A DNA stretch of 41,993 nucleotides from a virus. The stretch is from positions 1 to 41,993 of the IMG/VR virus record IMGVR_UViG_3300008735_001084; one strand, 5' to 3'. The notes under the pieces are model-generated. The model searched no databases, was not told where the DNA came from, and worked only from the letters and a program-made list of their open reading frames with translations. Shown here piece after piece: positions 24,939 through 32,379 of this stretch. Made by a program: the position numbers and the translations under genes. Position 1 is the stretch's first letter; every line of letters begins with the position of its first letter.

Positions 24939-26019
24939 TTTAGAAGCAGTAGAATCTAGATATACTTGTGAATGGAAGTGGCACTTGCCACAGTTATTTA
25001 AACATGCCGTTCCTATCGAAGGCGCAGAAGATATTCCTAAAGCAACTACTCCAGGTGCTTTTTTAAACTTCGGTGGTACTAATATCTATAAAGCAAAACA
25101 AATAGAAACATTTAGCAGAATGTTTTGCGAAGGTACAGTTAAGGAAGGTGATCATTTTCTATTTGCAGATGCTTGGCATCCTGGTATTATATCATTGAAA
25201 TATATGAGTGAGTTACTTCAAGTACCAGTTAAAATACATTCAATGTGGCATGCAGGTTCGTATGATCCACACGATTTTTTAGGAAGGTTAATACATGATA
25301 AGCAGTGGACTTTTGATTTCGAGCGGAGCATATTTCATGCTTCAGATTATAATTATTTTGCTACTAAGTTTCATATTAAAATGTTTGTAGAAACATTATT
25401 TAATTATACATTTACTGGAACATTTAAAGAATCGGCAGATGTGCCTAGTAACCAATTCTTTCACGAAAAACTTAAAAGTAAAATAGTACGCACCGGTTGG
25501 CCTATGAAATATCTCAAAGATGGGTTCTATGAAAAACCAAATCAACAAGAAGAAAAAGAAGATCTAATAGTTTTTCCACATAGGATAGCACCTGAAAAAC
25601 AACCAGAAATATTTAGAGATTTGTCAAAGGCATTGCCTAAATACAAGTGGGTAGTATGCCAAGACGAACAGTTGACAAAGGAAGAATACCATGCTATACT
25701 AAGAAGAGCAAAAATGGTATTTAGTGCCAACTTACAAGAAACATTAGGCATTAGCCCATACGAAGGAGCATTAGTCGGAGCAATACCGTTGGTACCTGAT
25801 AGACTTTCGTATAGCGAAATGTATGATTGGGAATTTAAATATCCGGAAGAGTGGACTAGAAATTGGGGTAGTTATCAACAGAATAAACAAAAAGTTATTA
25901 ATGCAATAGAGCAACGAATGGATGACTATGATAATTTATATCCTAACGTATTAGATCAAGCAGAAAGTTTGTCTAAAAATTATTTTAGTTGTGGCCCATT
26001 ATTGGAGAAAATTCGATGA
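24919..26019 (+). CDS. GT-B-type glycosyltransferase-like protein
   Basis: 366 aa. The C-terminal half has the GT4-like pattern: LIVFPHRIAPEKQPEIFRDL (about residues 213-232), KYKWVVCQDE, then SANLQETLGISPYEGALVGAIPLVPD (about 273-298) with the sugar-nucleotide-binding Glu pair. The N-terminal half has an unusual His/Trp-rich segment. It could glycosylate phage DNA, a tail component or host surface glycan. Start has GGAGA upstream and overlaps pyrF by 20 bases. Not like T4 alpha- or beta-glucosyltransferase in recognisable motifs. Confidence 0.7.
   Translation: MTVYIVDLEAVESRYTCEWKWHLPQLFKHAVPIEGAEDIPKATTPGAFLNFGGTNIYKAKQIETFSRMFCEGTVKEGDHFLFADAWHPGIISLKYMSELLQVPVKIHSMWHAGSYDPHDFLGRLIHDKQWTFDFERSIFHASDYNYFATKFHIKMFVETLFNYTFTGTFKESADVPSNQFFHEKLKSKIVRTGWPMKYLKDGFYEKPNQQEEKEDLIVFPHRIAPEKQPEIFRDLSKALPKYKWVVCQDEQLTKEEYHAILRRAKMVFSANLQETLGISPYEGALVGAIPLVPDRLSYSEMYDWEFKYPEEWTRNWGSYQQNKQKVINAIEQRMDDYDNLYPNVLDQAESLSKNYFSCGPLLEKIR
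25672..25700 (+). promoter_or_regulatory. Intragenic sigma-70-type promoter upstream of the oxygenase-folE pair
   Basis: TTGACA (25672-25677), 17-nt spacer, TATACT (25695-25700) with TGC extended -10. It lies inside the glycosyltransferase gene, about 320 nt before the 2OG oxygenase and 940 nt before folE, with the same spacing as the other early-type promoters. Confidence 0.5.
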
Positions 26020-26642
26020 GACCTATAATAAGAATAGAAAATCTAATACCACAAGATGTATTACATTCAATTTGTGTTACATTATCTCGTTATGATTGGT
26101 CGTATGGTCGAAATGATGTAGGTTCGGATACTGTACAAGACAATATTTTTAATGAAGAAAAATATGACAATAACTATAACGGAATACCGCATTTTCATCA
26201 ATTTTGGTATTCATCTTTATTAGAAATAAATGACATGGACAAATTTAGAGATTTTGTTGTTCATTATGTTATGCAACAGCTTGTAAAAAAAATGCAAAAT
26301 TCTCCTATTACATTTTCTGAAGACAGTAACGAATTAGATTTAAAAGTATTAGATATTCATTTAAATGCTAGAACTTCTTCGCAAACAGGAGCATTTCATA
26401 CAGATCATATTGCATATGATGATAATGTAGAAAATTATACATTAAATATTTTTATAGCTCCTAATTCTTTATTGGATGGAGGATTAGAATTTGAAAATGA
26501 TTTAATACAATTTACTGCCGGTGATGCAGTATTATTTAAATCCGATCTTAAACATAAAGTCCAGCCATTTGAATGGCAAGGATTAAGATTAACCTTGTCT
26601 ATGTTTTTAGAATTTTCACGTACAAAAAAAGGAACAGAATGA
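26016..26642 (+). CDS. 2OG-Fe(II) oxygenase
   Basis: 208 aa from ATG 26016, overlapping the previous stop. The iron triad is readable: FHTDHIAYDD (His and Asp) near residue 127, the distal His in DLKHKVQPFE near 183, and Arg in LRLTLSMF. It has the cupin-type FIAPNSLLDGGLEFEND strand pair. Substrate unknown; the tight coupling to folE suggests it might act on a modified base or a small molecule. Confidence 0.75.
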   Translation: MRPIIRIENLIPQDVLHSICVTLSRYDWSYGRNDVGSDTVQDNIFNEEKYDNNYNGIPHFHQFWYSSLLEINDMDKFRDFVVHYVMQQLVKKMQNSPITFSEDSNELDLKVLDIHLNARTSSQTGAFHTDHIAYDDNVENYTLNIFIAPNSLLDGGLEFENDLIQFTAGDAVLFKSDLKHKVQPFEWQGLRLTLSMFLEFSRTKKGTE

Positions 26643-27292
26643 TAGATTTAACAGGTGTAAAACATTTTTGTAACGACAACATTAGTGAGCATGTTACAGA
26701 AAAAGACCTTAAGAAAATGCAACGTGATATTGAAAAATATTTTCAAAAAGTGCTAGAGTCTCTTAAAATTGATACAGAAAATGATCATAATACACAAGAG
26801 ACTGCAAAACGTGTAGCAAAGATGATGGTGCGAGAAGTTTTTGCTGGACGATATGAACCTAAACCTCGCATAACATCATTTCCTAATGCAACTGCATATG
26901 ATGAACTTTACCTTACAGGACCCATTAAAATTCGTTCAACTTGTGCTCATCATTTCCAGCCTATTGTTGGTAATGCATGGGTCGGCGTATTTCCTGGTAA
27001 AAATGTTATTGGTCTTTCAAAGTTTAATAGGCTTGTAGATTGGATTGCAAGTAGACCACAAATACAAGAAGAAATGACAGTACAAATTGCTGACATTATA
27101 GAACAAGAAACACAAGCAGAAGGTGTTGCAGTAGTAGTAAAAGCAGAGCATATGTGTTTAACACATAGAGGTGTTAAAGAACACGAAAGTGATATGACAA
27201 CATCTGTTGTACGTGGATCGTTGCGTAACGAAGAATCACAAAAACGTGAGTTCTTTAATTTACTTAAAGGTATGAAAGGCTTTTATACATAG
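26639..27292 (+). CDS. folE: GTP cyclohydrolase I
   Basis: 217 aa from ATG 26639, which overlaps the previous stop. Zinc ligands are in place: Cys102 and His105 in STCAHHFQP, and Cys173 in HMCLTHRGV. The core VGVFPGKNVIGLSKFNRLVDWIASRPQIQE is the usual FolE signature. The enzyme converts GTP to dihydroneopterin triphosphate, the first step of both folate and 7-deazaguanine synthesis. With DpdA and QueE present, the second use is likely. A longer frame upstream to 26573 lies in the oxygenase gene and is unlikely to be the start. Confidence 0.95.
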   Translation: MIDLTGVKHFCNDNISEHVTEKDLKKMQRDIEKYFQKVLESLKIDTENDHNTQETAKRVAKMMVREVFAGRYEPKPRITSFPNATAYDELYLTGPIKIRSTCAHHFQPIVGNAWVGVFPGKNVIGLSKFNRLVDWIASRPQIQEEMTVQIADIIEQETQAEGVAVVVKAEHMCLTHRGVKEHESDMTTSVVRGSLRNEESQKREFFNLLKGMKGFYT

Positions 27293-27339
27293 AAGAAAAT
27301 AATCAAGTTAGTTAAATAACATACTAACAGGAATAATAT

Positions 27340-27588
27340 GTGTCATTTAAAGACTTAACATTTATATGTATAGTTATATTAGGCCCTTCGTGGGGAGTAG
27401 CATATTTAACAGAAAAAATAATTTATGTTGTGCCTATGTTAGCAGTATGCACCTTTGTTTGTGCCCAGATGTTTCAGAATAGAAGTAAAAGATTAGAAGA
27501 AGATACTGCAAAAAAAGGGAAAAAAGGCGGAAAAAAAGATGATAACGACTACCCAGAATTTGCACACGGTAAAGACGGAGACCACTAA
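27340..27588 (+). CDS. Small membrane protein with charged tail
   Basis: 82 aa from GTG 27340, with CAGGA upstream. Two hydrophobic segments (about residues 6-22 and 28-43) are followed by a Lys/Asp-rich tail. Function unknown. The stop shares its last base with the next start (TAATG). Confidence 0.55.
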   Translation: MSFKDLTFICIVILGPSWGVAYLTEKIIYVVPMLAVCTFVCAQMFQNRSKRLEEDTAKKGKKGGKKDDNDYPEFAHGKDGDH

Positions 27589-27764
27589 TGCCGACAGAGG
27601 AGTCTACAAAAAACTTAGAGGAAAAGCAATGCGAAGAAGAGCAAAATCCATTTCCGATAAGCTCCACGAAGTTCACAAACCATGGCATCAAAGACCAACT
27701 CAGGACCCTGTACACCACCCTGGAACAATTTTATTTGATCTCACATAGAATAAAAAACCCATGA
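27588..27764 (+). CDS. Small soluble hypothetical protein
   Basis: 58 aa, ATG coupled to the previous stop. Acidic, Glu/Gln-rich N-terminus and a hydrophobic C-terminal helix. A different, overlapping frame (27539-27748) is longer but lacks such coupling and is probably not the gene. Confidence 0.55.
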   Translation: MPTEESTKNLEEKQCEEEQNPFPISSTKFTNHGIKDQLRTLYTTLEQFYLISHRIKNP

Positions 27765-27916
27765 TGACCCAAGTAGACTTAAAACATCTATCAACAACAA
27801 AACTTGTAGAACTTAAACTTATGGTAGAAAAAGAACTAAAGTTTAGAGATAATGTTGGTAAAGAAATCGAAATGAGAAAGCAACAAGAATTAAGAGAACT
27901 AAGAGGAGGCATGTGA
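27764..27916 (+). CDS. Small coiled-coil-like protein
   Basis: 50 aa from ATG 27764 (ATG 27761 also possible). Leu/Lys/Glu-rich and resembling ribosomal protein L29-type helices (LVELKLMVEKELKFRDN). It overlaps the next gene's GTG start, which is preceded by GGAGG inside this gene. Function unknown. Confidence 0.5.
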   Translation: MTQVDLKHLSTTKLVELKLMVEKELKFRDNVGKEIEMRKQQELRELRGGM

Positions 27917-28452
27917 AAAAAACTTATATTAGTTGGGATAAAACAGGAGCATTATTGCATGAAGTAATGCGACAAATCCAAAGCGATAGTGTAAACGATA
28001 CGGCATGCCTGTGGCGACCGGATTATGTAGTAGGTGTAGTCCGAGGAGGATGTTTCCCTGCAGGCATGTATAGTCATTATGCAGGTGTGCCTATGTATAC
28101 GTTAAAAGTACAATTAGCACACGGAGCAGGCGAAAATACAGAAGACGATACTGAAAGTAATACTTGGATGGCCGAAGATGCCTTTGAAGGGAAAAATATT
28201 CTTATACTAGAAGACATTAACGATAGTGGATTTACTCTTAATTGGATTAAAAACGATTGGCGACAAAGTAGTGTACCGACAAGTTCTAAATGGCAAAACG
28301 ATATGATTTTTGGTAGCAATGTAAGAACTGCATGTCTCATAGAAAATAGTGCAAGCGAGTTTGATTGCGACTATGTCGGCATGACAATTAACAAGATTGA
28401 TGATCCACAATGGATTGTTTTTCCTTGGGAGGAATGGTGGAATCAACATTAA
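27913..28452 (+). CDS. Phosphoribosyltransferase-like protein (paralogue of the one at 8681)
   Basis: 179 aa from GTG 27913 with GGAGG upstream. The PRPP motif region ILILEDINDSGFTL (about residues 95-108) and the VGVVRGGCFPAGMYS loop are clear. The C-terminal FPWEEWWNQH is shared with the protein at 8681. It probably forms a nucleotide from a purine base and PRPP. The Glu-Asp pair of the PRPP loop is retained. It is followed without gap by an HIT protein, so both may act in nucleotide metabolism. Confidence 0.8.
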   Translation: MKKTYISWDKTGALLHEVMRQIQSDSVNDTACLWRPDYVVGVVRGGCFPAGMYSHYAGVPMYTLKVQLAHGAGENTEDDTESNTWMAEDAFEGKNILILEDINDSGFTLNWIKNDWRQSSVPTSSKWQNDMIFGSNVRTACLIENSASEFDCDYVGMTINKIDDPQWIVFPWEEWWNQH

Positions 28453-28805
28453 ACAGTTGGCAAGATGCACCATGGCCAGAAGAAAATATAGTGCATCAAA
28501 ATACACAATTTATAGTTTTTAAGGATGGTTTTCCTGTAACGGAAGGCCATTTACTATTTGTACCAACAACAAGAGAACATGTAAATATTGTACAATGTTT
28601 TGGTGCGGCAATTAACTGGGGCGAAAACGGAGTTAGCAATGGCGATTTTGAAGGATATAATGTTGGACTTAATAACGGTGAGACAGCGGGTCAGACAGTT
28701 TTTTGGCCGCATGTTCACCTTATTCCACGACGCAAAGGAGATGTCGACGATCCACGGGGAGGTGTCCGACATGTCATCCCATGCAAAGGAAATTACCAAG
28801 TATAA
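28434..28805 (+). CDS. HIT-family (histidine triad) nucleotide hydrolase/transferase-like protein
   Basis: 123 aa from ATG 28434 (GTG 28437 also possible). The C-terminal GQTVFWPHVHLIPRRKGD matches the HIT motif. The catalytic middle and third His are kept, while the first His of the triad is replaced by Trp. HIT proteins split or transfer nucleotidyl groups. GGGAGG precedes the start and the end overlaps the next gene by 35 bases. The neighbouring phosphoribosyltransferase supports a nucleotide role. Confidence 0.78.
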   Translation: MVESTLNSWQDAPWPEENIVHQNTQFIVFKDGFPVTEGHLLFVPTTREHVNIVQCFGAAINWGENGVSNGDFEGYNVGLNNGETAGQTVFWPHVHLIPRRKGDVDDPRGGVRHVIPCKGNYQV

Positions 28806-29058
28806 AGATAATATACCTAAATTATTATTTTTAACTACTGGTAAAATTACACAACAATTTCAAGAAACTGATGCATTTGTTACTAGAGCTAGATTAGAAT
28901 TTGAAGTAGACGACAAAGTATTTACTTTTAATTTTGCTACAGATGATGATAAAAACATTGTAACAAATTTTGATATTTCACTAGATGGAGAAAACATGAT
29001 CAATGTTCAAGGTAAACATGATACTATGGGTCCTCCAATTAATAACACAATAAATTGA
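28771..29058 (+). CDS. Small hypothetical protein
   Basis: 95 aa from ATG 28771, preceded by GGGGAGG. The frame is open further upstream, but that part duplicates HIT coding sequence in another frame. It appears beta-rich with an acidic centre (EFEVDDKVFTFNF). No family recognised. Confidence 0.55.
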   Translation: MSSHAKEITKYKDNIPKLLFLTTGKITQQFQETDAFVTRARLEFEVDDKVFTFNFATDDDKNIVTNFDISLDGENMINVQGKHDTMGPPINNTIN

Positions 29059-29087
29059 TTGACAAAATGGATAAAAAAACGTATAAT
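29059..29087 (+). promoter_or_regulatory. Sigma-70-type promoter at the start of the AbrB-like gene, upstream of queE
   Basis: TTGACA (29059-29064), 17-nt spacer, TATAAT (29082-29087). Transcription would start near 29094, downstream of ATG 29067. It would therefore serve either a shorter AbrB-like protein from GTG 29109 or mainly queE and the nuclease gene. Confidence 0.65.
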
Positions 29088-29252
29088 TGTAAAGTAGATA
29101 GTTTGAATGTGCAAGACGATGGTAAAACAATAGTTCTTCCTCCCGAAGCACAAGAAGCATTAGGACTTAAAGAAAACCAAAAAGTTGTAATGACAAAAGT
29201 GAATCAAGGAGGCAAGCAAGCAATCTTTGAGATCATAACAGATGAAAATTAA
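29067..29252 (+). CDS. AbrB/SpoVT-like DNA-binding domain protein
   Basis: 61 aa from ATG 29067; GTG 29109 is an alternative start downstream of the promoter. KTIVLPPEAQEALGLKENQKVVM fits the AbrB/MazE swapped-hairpin fold (beta-IVLP-helix-LGL-beta). Such small proteins are DNA-binding regulators or antitoxins. It sits on a perfect promoter and in front of queE, so it could autoregulate this operon. No toxin partner is visible. Confidence 0.5.
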   Translation: MDKKTYNCKVDSLNVQDDGKTIVLPPEAQEALGLKENQKVVMTKVNQGGKQAIFEIITDEN

Positions 29253-30078
29253 ATATTCGGAAATATTTTATAGCATACAAGGCGAAGGCAGATGGGTAGG
29301 TACACCTAGTGTATTCATTCGGTTGTTTGGTTGTAACTTTGAATGCAGAGGATTTGGACAAGGTCGTGACAAGTCTAAGTGGGTGCCTAAAGAACAGATG
29401 CCACATGTAATTGATCCTAATAGGCTTAATTACAAATCATATGAAGACCTTCCAGTACCGACTATAGGTTGCGATACCAGTGCAACTTGGTCACATCTAT
29501 ATAAACATATTGCAACTAACGAGGAATCCTCTGTTGTTGCAAAAAAAGCAGTAGACATGACTGCATATAAAGCATGGGGCAATACGCATCTTATTTTAAC
29601 AGGCGGTGAGCCTATGTTATGGCAACGAGCAATTCCAGAGTTATTATCGCATAAAGAGTTTGATACACTTTCGTATATGACAATAGAAACTAATGCTACA
29701 CAAAAACTTAAACCAGAATTTAAAGATTACTTAATAAAACGAAATGTACATATTACTTGGTCGTGTAGTCCTAAATTAAGCATTAGTGGCGAGGATTGGA
29801 AAGATGCAATTAAGCCAGATGTAGTACAAGATTATGCAAGTATACCTAACAGTGATTTATATTTAAAATTTGTTGTACAAGACAACGAAGATATTAAAGA
29901 AGTAAAAACTGCACATGGTGTATTAGGCAACTTCCCTGTATACTTAATGCCAGTAGGAGGTACAGTAGAAGGATTAGAACTAACCGAAAAGCAAGTAGCA
30001 GAGATGGCTCTAAAATACGGCTATAAATTTAGCCCAAGGCTACATGTAAATTTATTCGGTAATGCATGGGGAACATAA
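29242..30078 (+). CDS. queE: 7-carboxy-7-deazaguanine synthase-like radical SAM enzyme
   Basis: 278 aa. The N-terminus KYSEIFYSIQGEGRWVGTPSVFIRLFGCNFEC is a QueE signature. The [4Fe-4S] cysteines appear to be Cys31, Cys35 and Cys77, the last in the conserved CDTS element. About 41 residues therefore separate the second and third Cys, far more than the usual 2. TGGEPMLWQ is the SAM-binding GGE motif. The enzyme rearranges carboxytetrahydropterin to CDG, the common 7-deazaguanine precursor. The start overlaps the previous gene by 11 bases. Assignment is strong; the cluster spacing is unusual. Confidence 0.88.
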   Translation: MKIKYSEIFYSIQGEGRWVGTPSVFIRLFGCNFECRGFGQGRDKSKWVPKEQMPHVIDPNRLNYKSYEDLPVPTIGCDTSATWSHLYKHIATNEESSVVAKKAVDMTAYKAWGNTHLILTGGEPMLWQRAIPELLSHKEFDTLSYMTIETNATQKLKPEFKDYLIKRNVHITWSCSPKLSISGEDWKDAIKPDVVQDYASIPNSDLYLKFVVQDNEDIKEVKTAHGVLGNFPVYLMPVGGTVEGLELTEKQVAEMALKYGYKFSPRLHVNLFGNAWGT

Positions 30079-30428
30079 TGGGATTATTAGATAGATTTAA
30101 AAAGAAAAAAGAAGAACCTAAGCAGGCTCCTAAGCCTAAAAAGGTACACCCTAAAGATGGCACAGAACCTTGGGTAGATGTAATAGAAGTTAAACTTGAT
30201 AAAGATAATCCTAGTAATGGTTATTTTGAACTTGATTGGAATCGACCATTTGTTGCAATGTTACGTGAAAATGGTTATGAAGGCAGTGGAGACGAAGAGA
30301 TTGTAGATAAATGGTTTAGTGATTTGTGTAAAACTATTGTACGGGAAGAAATAGAGGACGAATACGATCTTCTAGGAGAAGCCCCGAATATTGTTCAACT
30401 CGGAGACGGAAGAAAAGTAATAAAATGA
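30078..30428 (+). CDS. Hypothetical protein with Lys-rich N-terminus
   Basis: 116 aa, ATG sharing a base with the queE stop. Lys/Pro-rich first 35 residues, then an acidic domain with a Trp-containing region PSNGYFELDWNRPFV similar to small conserved proteins of T4-like marine phages (recalled, weak). Overlaps the nuclease gene by 4 bases. Confidence 0.65.
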   Translation: MGLLDRFKKKKEEPKQAPKPKKVHPKDGTEPWVDVIEVKLDKDNPSNGYFELDWNRPFVAMLRENGYEGSGDEEIVDKWFSDLCKTIVREEIEDEYDLLGEAPNIVQLGDGRKVIK

Positions 30429-31408
30429 CACATATACTTGTAGACACAACCAATATGTTTTTTAGAGCAAAACATGTTGTAAGAGGTGAAGACCTTGATA
30501 CAAAAGTTGGCATGGCAATGCATATTATGTTTTCCTCAGTAAACAAAGTATGGCGAGACTTTAATGGCAAACATGTTGTATTTTGTTTTGAAGGGCATTC
30601 ATGGCGTAAACAAGAATACGAACCATATAAACGTAATAGAAAAGAAAAGCGTGAAGCACTTACAGTAAAAGAAAAACAAGAAGAAGAATATTTCTTTGAA
30701 AAGTTTGGAGAGTTTCGGTCCTTTCTTGCTAAAAGAACTAATTGTTCTGTATTACAACACGAAAACTGCGAAGCAGATGATATGATTGCTAGATGGATTC
30801 ATCTGCATCCAGATGTAGACCATATGATTGTTTCAAGTGATTCGGATTTTTTCCAACTATTAAATAATAATGTTAGAATTTATAACGGTATAACTGATAC
30901 CACAATAACCATGGAAGGATATTACAATGGAAAAGGTAAACCTGTTATTGATAAAAAGACCGGACAACCAAAAGAAGCACCTAATCCTGAGTGGCTTCTT
31001 TTCGAAAAATGTATGCGTGGCGACACCTCAGATAATATCTTTAGTGCTTATCCTGGCGTCCGTACTAAAGGTACTAAAAACAAAGTGGGATTACTTGAAG
31101 CATTTGACGATCGAGATAAGCAAGGATATAGCTGGAACAATCTTATGCTTCAGCGGTGGACGGATCATAACGGAGACGAGCACCGAGTGCTGGATGACTA
31201 CGAACGAAATAGGAAGCTCATTGATCTTCGTGAACAACCCCAGCACATTAAAGATGTTATGGATAAGAATATCACTGAGGTTGTTCAACAAGAAAAAGTA
31301 TCCCAAGTCGGCGTACATTTTATGAAATTTTGCGGTACATATAATTTAGATAGAATAGGTCAGCAAGCACAAGATCATGCTTCGTATTTGACTGCTGGAT
31401 ATGCTTAA
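30425..31408 (+). CDS. rnh: 5'-3' exonuclease / RNase H (T4 rnh-like, FEN family)
   Basis: 327 aa, similar to T4 RNase H (305 aa). Metal-binding motifs of the FEN fold appear in order: LVDTTNMFFRA near residue 5, HENCEADDMIARW near 115-127, VSSDSDFFQLL near 137-147, and MRGDTSDNI near 197-205. It removes RNA primers and flaps on the lagging strand, working with the polymerase and clamp. Overlap with neighbours on both sides places it in the replication/modification operon. Confidence 0.9.
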   Translation: MTHILVDTTNMFFRAKHVVRGEDLDTKVGMAMHIMFSSVNKVWRDFNGKHVVFCFEGHSWRKQEYEPYKRNRKEKREALTVKEKQEEEYFFEKFGEFRSFLAKRTNCSVLQHENCEADDMIARWIHLHPDVDHMIVSSDSDFFQLLNNNVRIYNGITDTTITMEGYYNGKGKPVIDKKTGQPKEAPNPEWLLFEKCMRGDTSDNIFSAYPGVRTKGTKNKVGLLEAFDDRDKQGYSWNNLMLQRWTDHNGDEHRVLDDYERNRKLIDLREQPQHIKDVMDKNITEVVQQEKVSQVGVHFMKFCGTYNLDRIGQQAQDHASYLTAGYA

Positions 31409-31836
31409 TGACAGATGAAGAAAGAAATATACTAAGAAAACAAGTAGAAGTTAATATTAAATTAGATTTATACAAACAACCTGTATTTCCATATTTTCAT
31501 TCTATGGGAATATTTGAATTTTTTTATCCTGTAAAAGTAGGAAACGAAGAAGTAGGTTTTTTACATATTTGGTGGAATAAAGATAAACCATCAGGAATAG
31601 TTCAAGGTGGTAAAGAAGCAAAAGGATTTTGGGAATCAATATGGTATGATAAGGCTAGTGACAAACCTAAAATAGAACCATTTGGCCCGCCTATAGTAAA
31701 TCAACAAAAAGTAATGGAAATTATTATAGAGCAAGAAAGAAAACGGCTCGAAAAATTTGCACTCCTAAAACTTCAAGAAGATAAATTAAATAAATTAAAG
31801 GAACCTTCCGGTGTCCTCAAAAAATACCTGTCATAA
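31408..31836 (+). CDS. Hypothetical protein
   Basis: 142 aa, ATG sharing a base with the nuclease stop. It has aromatic-rich stretches (FPYFHSMGIFEFFYP and LHIWWNKDK) and a Lys/Glu-rich helical C-terminus. No signal peptide. Function unknown. Confidence 0.65.
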   Translation: MTDEERNILRKQVEVNIKLDLYKQPVFPYFHSMGIFEFFYPVKVGNEEVGFLHIWWNKDKPSGIVQGGKEAKGFWESIWYDKASDKPKIEPFGPPIVNQQKVMEIIIEQERKRLEKFALLKLQEDKLNKLKEPSGVLKKYLS

Positions 31837-31839
31837 ATA
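31832..31839 (+). promoter_or_regulatory. CATAAATA late-promoter-like motif
   Basis: CATAAATA overlapping the stop of the preceding gene, 18 nt before ATG 31858, with an AAGGAG ribosome binding site (31844-31849) between. A short leader fits late T4-like transcripts. Confidence 0.5.
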
Positions 31840-31857
31840 CTATAAGGAGAGTATTTA

Positions 31858-32145
31858 ATGGCACGGCCACAACCTGATATTCTAATGGAAAGTCAAGATA
31901 ATGGTTTGCTTGTCCAGATTTTAAAAGCAAAACATATTTACGCCGTCTATTACCAAGAAAAGCCTATCAATTTGCGAACGTTAAATACATTAGGTCGGTC
32001 TGGATTAAAATACAAAAAAGCATCTTTTTCTAATCCAGGTCATGCTTTTAACCTAGCAGAAAGATTAAATAAACTGTTTAAAACAACAGAATTCGAAGTC
32101 TATCGCTTTGCGAATGGAGAACAAGTAACTGAAACAATATATTGA
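31858..32145 (+). CDS. Hypothetical protein
   Basis: 95 aa, strong AAGGAG. Basic, mixed alpha/beta, no motif. Late motif directly upstream suggests late expression. Confidence 0.65.
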   Translation: MARPQPDILMESQDNGLLVQILKAKHIYAVYYQEKPINLRTLNTLGRSGLKYKKASFSNPGHAFNLAERLNKLFKTTEFEVYRFANGEQVTETIY

Positions 32146-32148
32146 GCA

Positions 32149-32379
32149 ATGAGTAATATTCAAGAAATATTTGAAGAAAGCCAACAAGCGTTAGAAGATC
32201 TGCAAACAAGGATAGGCAACGAATCTAAAAAATTAAAAGAAAGTTTACGAGAGCAACTCCAGATAAAGTTAGACGCAGATAAACTATATGAAGGGCGTTG
32301 GGTATTTTATCATACTATACTTGCCATAGAACTACTTGTGATAATCATATTGCTATTCGGAATATGGTGGAAACTATGA
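32149..32379 (+). CDS. Small coiled-coil protein with C-terminal membrane anchor
   Basis: 76 aa. Residues 1-45 are a charged, probably coiled-coil helix. Residues about 52-74 (HTILAIELLVIIILLFGIWW) form a membrane helix. Overlaps the protease gene by 4 bases. Might be a lysis or envelope factor; not recognised. Confidence 0.6.
   Translation: MSNIQEIFEESQQALEDLQTRIGNESKKLKESLREQLQIKLDADKLYEGRWVFYHTILAIELLVIIILLFGIWWKL

Noticed and set aside
26573-26638. Longer FolE start at 26573
   Set aside because: These codons lie within the oxygenase gene; ATG 26639 overlaps its stop in the usual ATGA manner and gives the normal FolE length.
27539-27748. 69-aa frame overlapping two small genes
   Set aside because: The alternative 27588-27764 frame is coupled by TAATG to the preceding gene and fits the local gene order; this one is out of register with both neighbours.
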